Shown here: piece by piece, positions 17,960 through 26,008 of the stretch
How positions within the stretch are numbered: the stretch's first letter is position 1
How the letters are laid out: the number at the start of each line of letters is the position of its first letter
From: Lentzea aerocolonigenes
GTDB taxonomy: Bacteria; Actinomycetota; Actinomycetes; Mycobacteriales; Pseudonocardiaceae
DNA length: 64,000 nucleotides
Assembly (NCBI RefSeq): GCF_000974445.1
Contig: NZ_BBOJ01000015.1
Coordinates: 62,001 to 126,000 of the forward strand
Direction of reading: 5' to 3'
Notes under the pieces: model-generated
What the model was told of the DNA's origin: nothing
The model's database searches: none
The model's input: the letters and a program-made list of their open reading frames with translations, nothing else
Position numbers and translations under genes: made by a program

Positions 17960-18523
17960 TCAGAGCCTGGTCTCGTACCTCGTCAGGACCACGCCGCCGG
18001 GAAACGTCCTGGTCTCCACGAGGTTCAGGTTCACCCAGTTGTCCAGGGCCGTGAAGAACGGCTTGCCGCCTCCCACCAGGACCGGATGCGTGACGATCAC
18101 GTACTCGTCGATCAGCCCGTTCCGCATGGCCGCCGCGGCGAGCGTGGCACCGGCGATGTCCATGGCGCCGCCGTCCTCGCCCTTGAGCCGGGAGATCTCG
18201 GCGACCGCGTCACCGGAGACCAGGCGGGCGTTCCAGCCGACCTCGCTGATCGTCGAGGAGAACACCACCTTCGGCAGGTCCCGCCAGTGCTGGGCGTACT
18301 CGATCACCGCCGGTGTGGCACCCGGCTGCTGGTCCGCGGTCGGCCAGTGGGAGCTCATCGCCTCCCAGAGCCTGCGCCCGTACAGCGACAGGCCCGTCGC
18401 CCCGACCCGGTCGGACCACCACTGGAACAGCTCGTCGCTCTGCACACCCCAGCCGAGGTCGTCACCGGGCGCGGCGATGTAGCCGTCCACGCTCACACCC
18501 ATGCCGAACGTCAGTTTCCGCAT
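17960..18523 (-). CDS. RibD C-terminal/dihydrofolate-reductase-fold family protein
   Basis: Small NADPH-dependent reductase-fold protein (187 aa) starting MRKLTFGMGVSVDGYIAAPG, the hallmark of the RibD_C group (YyaP/YwjB-like). PVLVGGGKPFF is the C-terminal motif. The ATG at 18523 was chosen over an upstream extension of 44 unrelated residues. It is neither a true folate reductase nor a bifunctional RibD (no deaminase domain). Physiological role unknown. Convergent with the acetyltransferase gene, with 2 bp between stops. Confidence 0.88.
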   Translation of the reverse strand: MRKLTFGMGVSVDGYIAAPGDDLGWGVQSDELFQWWSDRVGATGLSLYGRRLWEAMSSHWPTADQQPGATPAVIEYAQHWRDLPKVVFSSTISEVGWNARLVSGDAVAEISRLKGEDGGAMDIAGATLAAAAMRNGLIDEYVIVTHPVLVGGGKPFFTALDNWVNLNLVETRTFPGGVVLTRYETRL

Positions 18524-18560
18524 GTTGTCATCGTCCTGCATGTGCAACCGTGAGAGGACC

Positions 18561-19178
18561 ATGACCGCTCCCCAGAAGCCCACCGAGCCGTTGGTCCTGC
18601 TCGCCCTGACGACCGTCGCCCTGGTCGTCTCCGGCATCGGGCCGTACGACCGCACGACGTGGTACCTCGAGGTGGCGCCGGTGGTGATCGGCGGCGCGAT
18701 CCTGGTCGCGACCTACCGCCGGTTCCGCCTCACGCCCCTGCTCTACCGCCTGATCTTCCTGCACGCGCTGGTCCTGATCCTCGGCGGCCACTACACCTAC
18801 GCCCGCGTGCCGCTCGGGTTCTGGGCGCAGGACCTGTTCGACCTCGCGCGCAACCACTACGACCGCTTCGCCCACTTCGTCCAGGGGTTCGTGCCGGCAC
18901 TTCTGGCTCGCGAGGTGCTTCTGCGCAGGACCCCGCTGCGGCCGGGCGGGTGGCTGTTCTTCCTCGTCGTGTGCGTCTGTCTCGGGTTCAGCGCGAGCTA
19001 CGAGCTGCTGGAGTGGGCGTCGGCCGTGATCGGGGGATCGGCGGCGGACGACTTCCTCGGGACGCAGGGCGATGTCTGGGACACCCAGTGGGACATGTTC
19101 ATGGCCCTGCTCGGGGCTTTGGCGGCGCAGATGACGTTGGCGCGGGTGCACGACCGGGAGCTGGCTCGTGCCGTTTGA
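18561..19178 (+). CDS. DUF2238 inner-membrane protein (YjdF-like)
   Basis: Integral membrane protein of 205 aa with about six hydrophobic helices. The conserved loop HYTYARVPLGFWAQDLF, followed by HYDRFAHFVQGF and a C-terminal GDVWDTQWDMFMALLGA, is the YjdF/DUF2238 signature. The ATG at 18561 follows GAGAGGA. Function of the family is unknown. It overlaps the next gene by 11 bp and is divergent from the RibD_C gene. Confidence 0.9.
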   Translation: MTAPQKPTEPLVLLALTTVALVVSGIGPYDRTTWYLEVAPVVIGGAILVATYRRFRLTPLLYRLIFLHALVLILGGHYTYARVPLGFWAQDLFDLARNHYDRFAHFVQGFVPALLAREVLLRRTPLRPGGWLFFLVVCVCLGFSASYELLEWASAVIGGSAADDFLGTQGDVWDTQWDMFMALLGALAAQMTLARVHDRELARAV

Positions 19179-19932
19179 GCGGGCCATCGAGCACGTCGCA
19201 GCTCGCTCGGCCGGTGGGCCGCTGCCGCGTGATCTGCGCGTGACGCTCAACTTCCACCCCGGCCGCGGAGTCCTCGAGGCGCTGGCCCGTGACGGCGTCT
19301 ACCGCTCGCAGTTCGAGACCGGCACGAGCAACGGAGGCCTGACCGCGCACCCCGGTGGTGCGCGCTGGGAGTGGGAGAGCCGGCTGTTCGGCGGCGCCTA
19401 CGACGACGCGGACCCCGCCGACCGTCCCAAATACGGCGCGCTCAACCACCGCAAGCTCGCGCACGGTGGCGCACCGCGGTTCGGCTCGGCACACCTGCGC
19501 CTGTCCGAAGCGGTGCTGGACCGCACCACGTTCTGCTACCCGGACAGCGTGTTCGACCCGGTCGACTTCGGCACCGCACAACGGTTCGCGCTGATCCCGC
19601 TCATCGACGACAGGGACCCGCTCGACAACTACGTCGAGGCGCACGTGCACGGCCCCGTGACGCTCGACGACGTGGAAGCCGTCGTGCTGGACCCGAGCTT
19701 CCCACAGATCCCGTCCCTGCCGTGCCCGGTGGAACGGCACGCGGGGTTCCGGCTGTCCACAGAGGACCTGCTGCGCCACGCGGACTACCGCACGCCCGAG
19801 TCCGTCGCACTGGGACTCGCGATCGCGGTGGCCGGGTTCATCGACCCGTGGATCCTGGAGAGTGCTTCAGCACCGCCACAGGTCGTGAAGCACCTGTGGC
19901 ACCACCTCGCCCGGTTCGGTTACGGCAGGTAG
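19168..19932 (+). CDS. DUF3626 domain protein
   Basis: Protein of 254 aa recognised as DUF3626 by VTLNFHPGRGVLEALARDG, YRSQFETGTSNGGLTAHPGG and PRFGSAHLRL. Conserved His, Asp and Glu residues suggest an enzyme, but no activity is known for the family. GTG start at 19168, overlapping the upstream membrane-protein gene by 11 bp. The 3' end overlaps the convergent WYL regulator by 13 bp. Confidence 0.88.
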   Translation: MPFERAIEHVAARSAGGPLPRDLRVTLNFHPGRGVLEALARDGVYRSQFETGTSNGGLTAHPGGARWEWESRLFGGAYDDADPADRPKYGALNHRKLAHGGAPRFGSAHLRLSEAVLDRTTFCYPDSVFDPVDFGTAQRFALIPLIDDRDPLDNYVEAHVHGPVTLDDVEAVVLDPSFPQIPSLPCPVERHAGFRLSTEDLLRHADYRTPESVALGLAIAVAGFIDPWILESASAPPQVVKHLWHHLARFGYGR

Positions 19933-20897
19933 ACCGACGCGAGCCGCCGCACCTCGCTGACGAGACGTTCACGCAGCTCGTCCGGCTCCAGCACCTCGAC
20001 CTCGCCGCCCATCCGCAGCAGCATCCCGGTCGCGTGCCCGATCGACTCGATCGGGATCGTCACCCGCACCTGCCCGCCGTCGTCCACTGCGGACTCCTCG
20101 GCTGCCCGCGCCACCGCGGGCAGCACGTTGGAAGCGAACGACTCCCATCCGCGCGGCGACAACCTGATCACCGCCTGACCGGTGAACTGCCGCGCCTGGA
20201 AGTCCTCCAGCGACGCCGACCAGTGCGCCGCCAGGTCGAACCCCTCCGGCCGTTCGAACGACTCCTCCAGCACCGTCGCCGCCTGGATCTGCGACACCCG
20301 GTACGTGGAGATGCGGCTGGAACCCTGCGCGACGAGGTACCAGCGGCCGGCCTTGAGCACGAGCCCCAACGGCCGCAGCACCCGCGTGACCTCCTCCGGT
20401 GCCTGCCAGCGCCGGTACTCGACCTCCAGCAGCCGCTCCCGCCACACCGCGTCCGCCACGAGCCCGAGCAGCGGCGACCGCTCCGGGTCGTAGTACCAGG
20501 CGGGGGCGTCGAGGTGGAACCGTCCCGCCATGCGTGAGGCCCGGTCCCGCATCGACGACGGCAGCGCGGCCATCAACTTCAGCTGCGCCGCCGCCACCGC
20601 GTCCCCGAGCCCCAAATCGGCCGCGGGTCCGGGCAGGCCGGCGAGGAACAGCGACTCCGCCTCCTGCTCGGTCAGGCCCGTGAGCTTGGTGCGGTACCCC
20701 TCCAGCAGCTGGTAGCCGCCCTGGGGACCCGCGTCGCCGTAGAGCGGGACGCCCGCGGCGTGCAGCGACTCGACGTCCCGGTAGATCGTGCGGACCGAGA
20801 CCTCGAGCTCGGCGGCCAGGGCGTGCGCGGTCATGCGCCCCTTGGTCTGCAGGAGGAGCAGCAACGACACCAACCGGCTCGCACGCACGCGGGACAC
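19920..20897 (-). CDS. YafY/DeoR-type HTH regulator with WYL domain
   Basis: Transcription factor of 325 aa with an N-terminal HTH_11 (RASRLVSLLLLLQTKGRMTA, then VSVRTIYRDVESLHAAGVPL). The WYL domain (LVLKAGRWYLVAQ near the middle) is thought to sense a ligand or nucleic acid. The start is probably the GTG at 20897: earlier in-frame codons reach to 20939 but would overlap the divergent gene. A GACAC/GTGTC inverted repeat lies at the start. The likely target is the divergent gene at 20938. Confidence 0.9.
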   Translation of the reverse strand: MSRVRASRLVSLLLLLQTKGRMTAHALAAELEVSVRTIYRDVESLHAAGVPLYGDAGPQGGYQLLEGYRTKLTGLTEQEAESLFLAGLPGPAADLGLGDAVAAAQLKLMAALPSSMRDRASRMAGRFHLDAPAWYYDPERSPLLGLVADAVWRERLLEVEYRRWQAPEEVTRVLRPLGLVLKAGRWYLVAQGSSRISTYRVSQIQAATVLEESFERPEGFDLAAHWSASLEDFQARQFTGQAVIRLSPRGWESFASNVLPAVARAAEESAVDDGGQVRVTIPIESIGHATGMLLRMGGEVEVLEPDELRERLVSEVRRLASVYLP

Positions 20898-20913
20898 ACT
20901 GCCACAAGGTGTC
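20893..20913. promoter_or_regulatory. Inverted repeat at the WYL regulator/20938 divergent junction
   Basis: GACAC at 20893-20897 and GTGTC at 20909-20913 form inverted arms with an 11-bp centre. One arm covers the GTG start of the regulator. The 40-bp intergenic space must hold both promoters, so a bound regulator here would affect both genes. The arms are short, hence modest confidence. Confidence 0.45.
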
Positions 20914-20937
20914 AGTGATAGCTCATATGTTCGACGC

Positions 20938-21414
20938 ATGGCTTTCTACGAGAAGCACCTGGCGGTGAAGGAACCGCTGGTCATCGGCGGCAGGCACGTC
21001 AAGCGCTACGAGGTCGTCACTCCGGGACTGGAGATCACCGACGACATCCGCGCTGCCGCCTACGAGTTCCTGCCGAAGATCTACCCCGACTTCGCCGACC
21101 CCACGCCGCCCGCCACGGTCACCGTGCTGCACCGCAGCGCCGCGGGCATGTACCTCAACGCCTACAACTGGGTCTGGGACAACGTCCTGCACTGTCGCAC
21201 CGCCGTGTCCGGTGACCAGCCGTTCCTCGGCTCGACGGACCCCGATCTCACGCACTTCAGCGTCATTCCCAAGGACCTCATCGGGTGCGTGTGGGAGCTG
21301 CCGCCGCTGGCCCACGAGCGCGACGCCTGGGTGCGGCACGTGCTGGAGCCGGACGTGCCCGACTTCGAGGGTTACCTGGCCGATGTCATGGCCGAGGGGC
21401 TGGTGGGGCGATGA
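20938..21414 (+). CDS. Conserved hypothetical protein
   Basis: Soluble protein of 158 aa starting MAFYEKHLAVKEPLVIGGRH, with no signal peptide or membrane helix and no motif I recognise. It contains a central aromatic patch (YLNAYNWVWDNVLHC) and two Cys. Codon use and its own start support a real gene. It is divergent from the WYL regulator, which probably controls it. Confidence 0.8.
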   Translation: MAFYEKHLAVKEPLVIGGRHVKRYEVVTPGLEITDDIRAAAYEFLPKIYPDFADPTPPATVTVLHRSAAGMYLNAYNWVWDNVLHCRTAVSGDQPFLGSTDPDLTHFSVIPKDLIGCVWELPPLAHERDAWVRHVLEPDVPDFEGYLADVMAEGLVGR

Positions 21415-21476
21415 GGGACTGGCAGGGCGCCCCCTCGCGCTGAAAATTCGTGGACGCGGCGGTTACGGTCGCAGAC

Positions 21477-21980
21477 ATGACCACTCCGGAGAACGTTGTG
21501 CGCGCATTGGCCGAACCGGTGAGGCTGCGGGCGTTCGCCGCCGTCGTCCTCGGAGCCGGAACGCTCGCCGACGTCGCCGCCGCCTCCGGGCTCAAGGTCA
21601 AGGACGCCGGTACGGCGCTGCGCAAGCTCCGTGAGGCCGGGCTGGTCGAGGGGGATCCGGCCCGGCCCTCCGATCTCAAGGCGCTGGCGGCCACGCTCAC
21701 CGAGGCGATGCCCGCCGACGGGCTCGCGCCGTTCGTGCGCGGGGACAAGCTGATTTCACTGCCGGTGGCGCACGAACGCCGCCGCAAGATCCTCGAGCAC
21801 GTCGCGTCGAAGGCCTTCGTGCCGCAGACGTACTACGAGGAGAACGAGATCAACGAGCGGCTCCAGGCGTGGTGCGACGGGGGAGAGCTCGACCACGTCA
21901 CGATCCGGCGCTACCTCGTCGACTTCGGGTTGCTGGAACGCGGCGGCGGCCTCTACCAGGCTCAGCCCCTTCCGATGTAA
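21477..21980 (+). CDS. ArsR-like winged-helix protein with DUF2087 domain
   Basis: Regulator-like protein of 167 aa. The N-terminal winged helix (ENVVRALAEPVRLRAFAAVV, AAASGLKVKDAGTALRKLRE) resembles ArsR. The C-terminal DUF2087 domain (KAFVPQTYYEENEINERLQ, RRYLVDFGLLERG) is a small helical unit often fused to HTH proteins. Start ATG at 21477. The 3' end overlaps the convergent SDR gene by 19 bp. Confidence 0.86.
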   Translation: MTTPENVVRALAEPVRLRAFAAVVLGAGTLADVAAASGLKVKDAGTALRKLREAGLVEGDPARPSDLKALAATLTEAMPADGLAPFVRGDKLISLPVAHERRRKILEHVASKAFVPQTYYEENEINERLQAWCDGGELDHVTIRRYLVDFGLLERGGGLYQAQPLPM

Positions 21981-22693
21981 GGCATCGCAGTGGCCATCAC
22001 CGTCATGAACTGCACGTTGGCGTCCAAAGGCAACTGAGCCTGGTACAGCACCGCGTCGGCGACGTGCTGCACGTCGAACGTCGGCTCCGGCCGGACCTCG
22101 AAGTTCGCCTGCAGCACACCGGCGCCCATCCGCTCGGTCATCTCGGTCGCGGCGTTGCCGATGTCGATCTGCCCGCACGCGATGCGGAAAGCACGCCCCT
22201 CCAGCGACAGCGACTTGGTCAGCCCGGTCATCGCGTGCTTGGTCGCGTTGTACGCCACCGCGTGCGGGCGCGGCACGGACGCCGAGATCGAGCCGTTGTT
22301 GATGATCCGGCCGCCACCGCCGGTCTTCATGACCCGGAACGCCTCGCGGGCGCAGAGGAACGCGCCTGTGAGGTTCACGCCGACGACCTTCTCCCACGCG
22401 CTGAGGCTGAACTCTTCGATCGGTGTGGCGCGCACGTTCATGCCCGCGTTGTTGAACAGCACGTCGACCCGGCCCCACTTCGCGACCACCGCGTCGAACA
22501 ACGCGACGACGGAGTCCTCATGCGACACATCGGTCGGTACAACCAGTGCGGAGGCGGTAAAACCCTCCGCGGTCTCGGCCAGCGCGTCCTCGCGCCGTCC
22601 GGCCAGTGCCACCTCGAACCCCGCCGCCAGCAGGGTTCGCGCCGCCGCGCGCCCCACGCCGGAACCCGCTCCCGTCACGATCGCGACCGCCAT
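21962..22693 (-). CDS. Short-chain dehydrogenase/reductase
   Basis: NAD(P)-dependent oxidoreductase (243 aa) of the classical SDR type: cofactor motif TGAGSGVG near residue 7, NNAG near 80, catalytic Ser in NNGSISASV, and YNATK (Y-x3-K). The ATG at 22693 has a good AGGGGAG site. SDRs act on alcohols, sugars, steroids or fatty acyl groups; the substrate cannot be inferred. Transcribed alone. Confidence 0.93.
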   Translation of the reverse strand: MAVAIVTGAGSGVGRAAARTLLAAGFEVALAGRREDALAETAEGFTASALVVPTDVSHEDSVVALFDAVVAKWGRVDVLFNNAGMNVRATPIEEFSLSAWEKVVGVNLTGAFLCAREAFRVMKTGGGGRIINNGSISASVPRPHAVAYNATKHAMTGLTKSLSLEGRAFRIACGQIDIGNAATEMTERMGAGVLQANFEVRPEPTFDVQHVADAVLYQAQLPLDANVQFMTVMATAMPYIGRG

Positions 22694-22727
22694 CGGTTAT
22701 CTCCCCTCGATTCAGCGATTGCCCTGA

Positions 22728-22994
22728 GTGTCCCGTGTGGAGTACTTACCTGGTGTGGAGTGCGAAGAGGACACCTGCCTGTTGTGCGCGGGGTCCGGAA
22801 CCATGTCGTGGCAGCAACCCGTTCCCGGTCCGGAAGGCCTTGTGCTGCACGAGATGTCGCACCCGTGCCCACGCGGTTGCTCGGGCTGGTGGCGGCTTCC
22901 GCACGGCGACCGCGGCGGGATCGTCCCAGGTGTTGTCACAGGCAATGTGGCGCGTGCCAACGAGATTCCAGGCCGACCGTCCACCCAGGCCTGA
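22728..22994 (+). CDS. Small Cys-rich DnaJ-zinc-finger-like protein (88 aa)
   Basis: Hypothetical protein with the cluster CEEDTCLLCAGSG followed by HPCPRGCSGWW. The C-x2-C-x-G-x-G unit is the repeat found in the zinc-binding domain of DnaJ chaperones. No J domain is present. The start is uncertain: GTG at 22728 is the first in frame, and GTGs at 22737 and 22752 are alternatives. A second tiny protein with the same type of motif follows 97 bp downstream. Confidence 0.55.
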   Translation: MSRVEYLPGVECEEDTCLLCAGSGTMSWQQPVPGPEGLVLHEMSHPCPRGCSGWWRLPHGDRGGIVPGVVTGNVARANEIPGRPSTQA

Positions 22995-23046
22995 TCACCG
23001 AGCGTGAACGATGGGGGTCACCCATTATTGCCAGGAGGGTCCCTGC

Positions 23047-23075
23047 TTGGCGGCTGCGTCCACTTGGAGTAGAAG
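23047..23075 (+). promoter_or_regulatory. Candidate promoter for the 31-residue zinc-finger protein
   Basis: TTGGCG at 23047-23052, a 17-bp spacer, then TAGAAG at 23070-23075. The -10 hexamer ends 16 bases before the GTG at 23092. This is a plausible housekeeping-type promoter, judged by eye only. Confidence 0.4.
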
Positions 23076-23091
23076 CGGACACTGTTCTTCT

Positions 23092-23187
23092 GTGAAGGAG
23101 TGCAGCCGTTGCCATGGTTCTGGGCTCAACGAGGACCGGACCGCCTGCCGGGTCTGCGGTGGTCTGGGCCAGGTCCCCGACCGCTAG
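23092..23187 (+). CDS. 31-residue double-CxxCxGxG zinc-finger-like miniprotein
   Basis: Very short frame from the GTG at 23092. It reads MKECSRCHGSGLNEDR, then TACRVCGGLGQVPDR and stop. It carries two C-x2-C-x-G-x-G units (C4, C7 and C19, C22), a complete minimal DnaJ-like zinc module with nothing else attached. Four correctly spaced Cys with both Gly signatures are unlikely by chance. No strong ribosome site is seen. It lies just after the 88-aa protein with a related motif. Confidence 0.6.
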   Translation: MKECSRCHGSGLNEDRTACRVCGGLGQVPDR

Positions 23188-23193
23188 CCGAAC

Positions 23194-23427
23194 CTATTTC
23201 TTCGTCATCAGAGTCGGGCCGAGGATCTTGCGGGCGATCCGCCGGGTGAGCGATTTGGGCTGGCGTGCGGTCGCCGGCTTGGGCGTCGCCGGGGTGGCCG
23301 CGGGTGTGGTGGCTGGAGTGGGCACGGGCGTGGTGGCTGGAATGGTCGCCGCTTCCGGTTCCTCGATCGTGATCTTCGCGAACACCTGGGTCTCCGGCTC
23401 AACACTGCCGGGCTGCTCGATCGGCAC
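23194..23427 (-). CDS. Small Pro/Thr/Ala-rich protein with basic C-terminus
   Basis: Possible 77-aa protein: an acidic start (IEQPGSVEPETQVFAKITIE), a low-complexity run of Ala/Thr/Pro, and a conserved-looking basic tail (KSLTRRIARKILGPTLMTKK). The GTG at 23427 is a guess and has no clear ribosome site; the frame is open up to 23511. Convergent with the miniprotein gene and divergent from the sigma-factor gene. No family recognised. Confidence 0.4.
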   Translation of the reverse strand: MPIEQPGSVEPETQVFAKITIEEPEAATIPATTPVPTPATTPAATPATPKPATARQPKSLTRRIARKILGPTLMTKK

Positions 23428-23486
23428 GCGAAGATCTTGCCATCGCGCTCTTCCACGCCTGCCGTAGGGGCGGCTCCCTCCGCACG

Positions 23487-23504
23487 GCGTGACGCGCGTC
23501 ACGC
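23487..23504. promoter_or_regulatory. Perfect 18-bp palindrome upstream of the ECF sigma gene
   Basis: GCGTGACGCGCGTCACGC reads the same on both strands and lies 36 bp before the sigma-factor ATG at 23541, where an operator would sit. The regulator that binds it is not identifiable in the window. Confidence 0.6.
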
Positions 23505-23540
23505 AGCACACTGGGCGTTGACGGCGCCAAGCGGAGTGTG

Positions 23541-24122
23541 ATGACTGAGACGAGCGAGTACGCGGACGTCGGACCGCCGGACTCGCGCCTCTGGGAGCAG
23601 ATCGCGCAGGGTGACCACGCCGCGTTCACGGAGCTGTTCGAACGCCACGCCGAGGCGGTCTGGAACTACGCCTACCGGCTGACCGCCTCCTGGTCGCAGG
23701 CCGAGGACCTGCTCTCCGCGACGTTCCTGACCGCGTGGCGCACGCGCGGCGAGGCCCAGCTGGTGCGCGACTCCGCGCTGCCGTGGCTCTACACCGTGAC
23801 CGCCAACCGCGCCCGCACCGAGTGGCGCGCCTCCCGCCGGGCGCTGCGCCTGGTCGCCCGCCTCGCGCCGCAGGACGAACGCGACCACGCCGACGAGGTG
23901 GCCGCCCGCACCGACGCCCAGCGCCGGTTGGCCCTGGTGGTGGCCGCGATCGCGAAGCTACCGCCCTCCGAACGCGAGATCGCCCAGCTCTGCCTGCTCG
24001 GCGACGTGTCCACCGCCGACGCCGCCACGCTCCTCGACATCACGGAGTCGAGCGTGCGCGCCCGCGTCTCCCGTGCCCGCGCCAGGCTGCGCGACCTGAC
24101 CCCCGACGAGGACTCCCGATGA
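23541..24122 (+). CDS. ECF-type RNA polymerase sigma factor
   Basis: Sigma-70 family protein of 193 aa containing only regions 2 and 4. Region 2 is FTELFERHAEAVWNYAYRLT and AEDLLSATFLTAWR; region 4 is PPSEREIAQLCLLGD, then ITESSVRARVSRARARLRDL. It directs RNA polymerase to a private promoter set. ATG at 23541 (GGAG five bases upstream); a GTG directly before is possible. Its stop overlaps the start of the next gene (ATGA), which probably encodes its membrane-bound partner. Confidence 0.93.
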   Translation: MTETSEYADVGPPDSRLWEQIAQGDHAAFTELFERHAEAVWNYAYRLTASWSQAEDLLSATFLTAWRTRGEAQLVRDSALPWLYTVTANRARTEWRASRRALRLVARLAPQDERDHADEVAARTDAQRRLALVVAAIAKLPPSEREIAQLCLLGDVSTADAATLLDITESSVRARVSRARARLRDLTPDEDSR

Positions 24123-25354
24123 TCGACCAGCTGCCCGAGAACCGCACCCTGCCCGACGACGTCCGCCTGCGAGCCCGCCGCCGCCTGTCCGAGGGCATGA
24201 AGCCCGCGCCGAGCAACCGCACGCCCGCCCTGATCGCCGCCGGCGTCGGCCTGCTGGCCGCGGGCGCGGTGGTCGCCGGTCAGGCCTTCTACGGCCCAGA
24301 CGCCGAACTCGCGGGGCCGTCCTACCAGCACAACGGCGAGTTCGAAGGCAAGGACATGGCCGTCGCCAACCACGTCGAACGCGGCACGGTGAACCCCGAC
24401 GCGCTCGCCCGGTGCGTCGCGGCGGCCACTGAACACCCACCTGCTGCCGAGTGGCAGACCATCGCCACGAGCAGGCGCGACGGCCTGACGCTCACCGCGT
24501 TCCGGAGCCCGGCCGGAGTGTTCTTCTGCGCGAACACCGCGACCACCACCACGATCTCCGCACCGGACGACGCCAAGCTCGACGAGGGTCCGCGCCAGGT
24601 CAAGGTCCTCTTCACCACGCCGACCGGTGCGCTGGCCGGTCTGGCCTCGCCCGACGTGCGGTTCCTCAGCCTGTCCAGGATCGGCGACAAGGGGTGGGAC
24701 AACACCTCGCCCGCGCTGGTGGACGGGGTGTTCCTCGCCCCCAGCGGCTACACCAAGGCCGAGAACGGCTCGAAGGCGCTGGCCAACGGCTCCGAGTTCG
24801 CCCTGCGCGGGATGCCCGCGGTGTCCCGGCCCGTCGTGGACCGGCCGTTGCCTCCCGCCGACCGGAGCACGCCGGACGCCCAGAAGCTCGCCGAGTGCCT
24901 GCGGGACCGGCCGGTGGCGGACCCCGACCAGTTCGAGGTCGGCGTCACGGCGAAGGTGAGCCCCACCAGCACCGTGCGGCTCGGCAGGTTCGGTGGCGTG
25001 CTGCTGTACTGCCTGGACGGCGGCCAGCCCCTGGTTGGCCTGTCCATCGAGGCAGACCGCATGGAGGCGCTGCCCGGCAGGACCATCGCCGGGTTGACCG
25101 CGTTCTACGACTTCGTCGGTGCCGAGGGAGGTGGCTCGACCAGCTCCCACACGGCCGCCGTCGGCCTGGTCCTCGACGACCGCGTCGCCTCCATCACCTA
25201 CACCCGGCCCGGCGCGGCGGACGTGCCCGCGTCGATCGGCAACGGCACGTTCGTGCTGGCCGCGCCGTTCATCGACCGGCACCCGGACGCCCGCGTGGTC
25301 GTGCGGGACGCCGGGGGAGCGGTACTGGAGACGATCAAGCCTCACGACTCGTAG
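24119..25354 (+). CDS. Single-pass membrane protein coupled to the ECF sigma factor (putative anti-sigma)
   Basis: Protein of 411 aa: a short cytoplasmic N-terminus (MIDQLPENRTLPDDVRLRAR), one membrane helix at about 33-53, then a large extracytoplasmic domain with several Cys (VFFCANT, AECLRDR, YCLDGG) that could form disulfides. No zinc-binding anti-sigma motif is present. Translational coupling to the sigma gene and this topology suggest it holds the sigma factor at the membrane, but that is inference. Confidence 0.78.
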   Translation: MIDQLPENRTLPDDVRLRARRRLSEGMKPAPSNRTPALIAAGVGLLAAGAVVAGQAFYGPDAELAGPSYQHNGEFEGKDMAVANHVERGTVNPDALARCVAAATEHPPAAEWQTIATSRRDGLTLTAFRSPAGVFFCANTATTTTISAPDDAKLDEGPRQVKVLFTTPTGALAGLASPDVRFLSLSRIGDKGWDNTSPALVDGVFLAPSGYTKAENGSKALANGSEFALRGMPAVSRPVVDRPLPPADRSTPDAQKLAECLRDRPVADPDQFEVGVTAKVSPTSTVRLGRFGGVLLYCLDGGQPLVGLSIEADRMEALPGRTIAGLTAFYDFVGAEGGGSTSSHTAAVGLVLDDRVASITYTRPGAADVPASIGNGTFVLAAPFIDRHPDARVVVRDAGGAVLETIKPHDS

Positions 25355-25364
25355 ATCCTCGATC

Positions 25365-25517
25365 GTGCTGATCGCGCTGCCCGACATCTTCAAGGGCATC
25401 GCGATCAACCCGCTCGACCCGGTCGTGCTGTGCCTGCTCGCCGCGGTGGCGTCGCTGCTGTGCGGTAAACCGGTGGACAACCGGGGCAGGATTCCGTTGT
25501 GGAAACGGAACGCCTGA
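25365..25517 (+). CDS. Putative 50-residue membrane protein
   Basis: Short frame from GTG 25365 encoding one hydrophobic helix (NPLDPVVLCLLAAVASLLCG) and a basic tail. It lies 10 bp after the sigma-partner gene and overlaps the acetyltransferase start by 19 bp. It may be real because the coding run is continuous with its neighbours, but I recognise no family and no strong ribosome site. Confidence 0.4.
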   Translation: MLIALPDIFKGIAINPLDPVVLCLLAAVASLLCGKPVDNRGRIPLWKRNA

Positions 25518-26008
25518 CGCTGCGCCCGATCGCCGCGTCCGATGTGGACGACCTGCGCGCGTTGCACGCCGATCCCGAGGTGATGCGGTTCCTCGACCCC
25601 GCACCGGTCGAGAACTACCTCGGCGCGAGCTTCCACGCCGCACACGAGAAGGCCACCGGCAGGTTCGTCGGCTGGTTCGAGTTCAAGGGCGCCGGCGAGG
25701 TCGAGCTCGGCTACCGGCTGCACCGCGAGTTCTGGGGCCTCGGTTACGCGACCGAGGGCGGGAAAGCCCTGATCGAGCGCGGATTCACCAGCGGTGGGGT
25801 CGAGCGGGTCGTCGCGACCACGATGTTCGTCAACGCGGGCTCCCGGCGGGTGATGGAGAAGTGCGGACTGCGGCACGTCCGCACGTTTCACGTCGACTTC
25901 CCGGATCCGTTGCCCGGCTCGGAATACGGCGAGGTCGAGTACGCGCTGACCAAAGCGGAGTGGCAACGAGCTCAGGGGGAACGCCATGTGGCAGGTGGAA
26001 ACAGTTGA
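25499..26008 (+). CDS. GNAT-family N-acetyltransferase (RimJ/RimL-like)
   Basis: Acetyl-CoA-dependent acetyltransferase (169 aa). METERLTLRPIAASDVDDL is the typical RimL-type start. GYRLHREFWGLGYATEGG is the acetyl-CoA-binding motif A, and NAGSRRVMEKCGLRHVRTF is the C-terminal signature. Targets may be a protein N-terminus or a small molecule. GTG start at 25499. It overlaps the arylamine N-acetyltransferase gene by 23 bp, suggesting one transcript. Confidence 0.92.
   Translation: METERLTLRPIAASDVDDLRALHADPEVMRFLDPAPVENYLGASFHAAHEKATGRFVGWFEFKGAGEVELGYRLHREFWGLGYATEGGKALIERGFTSGGVERVVATTMFVNAGSRRVMEKCGLRHVRTFHVDFPDPLPGSEYGEVEYALTKAEWQRAQGERHVAGGNS

Noticed and set aside
17960..18523. True dihydrofolate reductase (folA)
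   Set aside because: The sequence starts with the RibD_C/YyaP-type motif and lacks folate-site features; family-level naming is safer.
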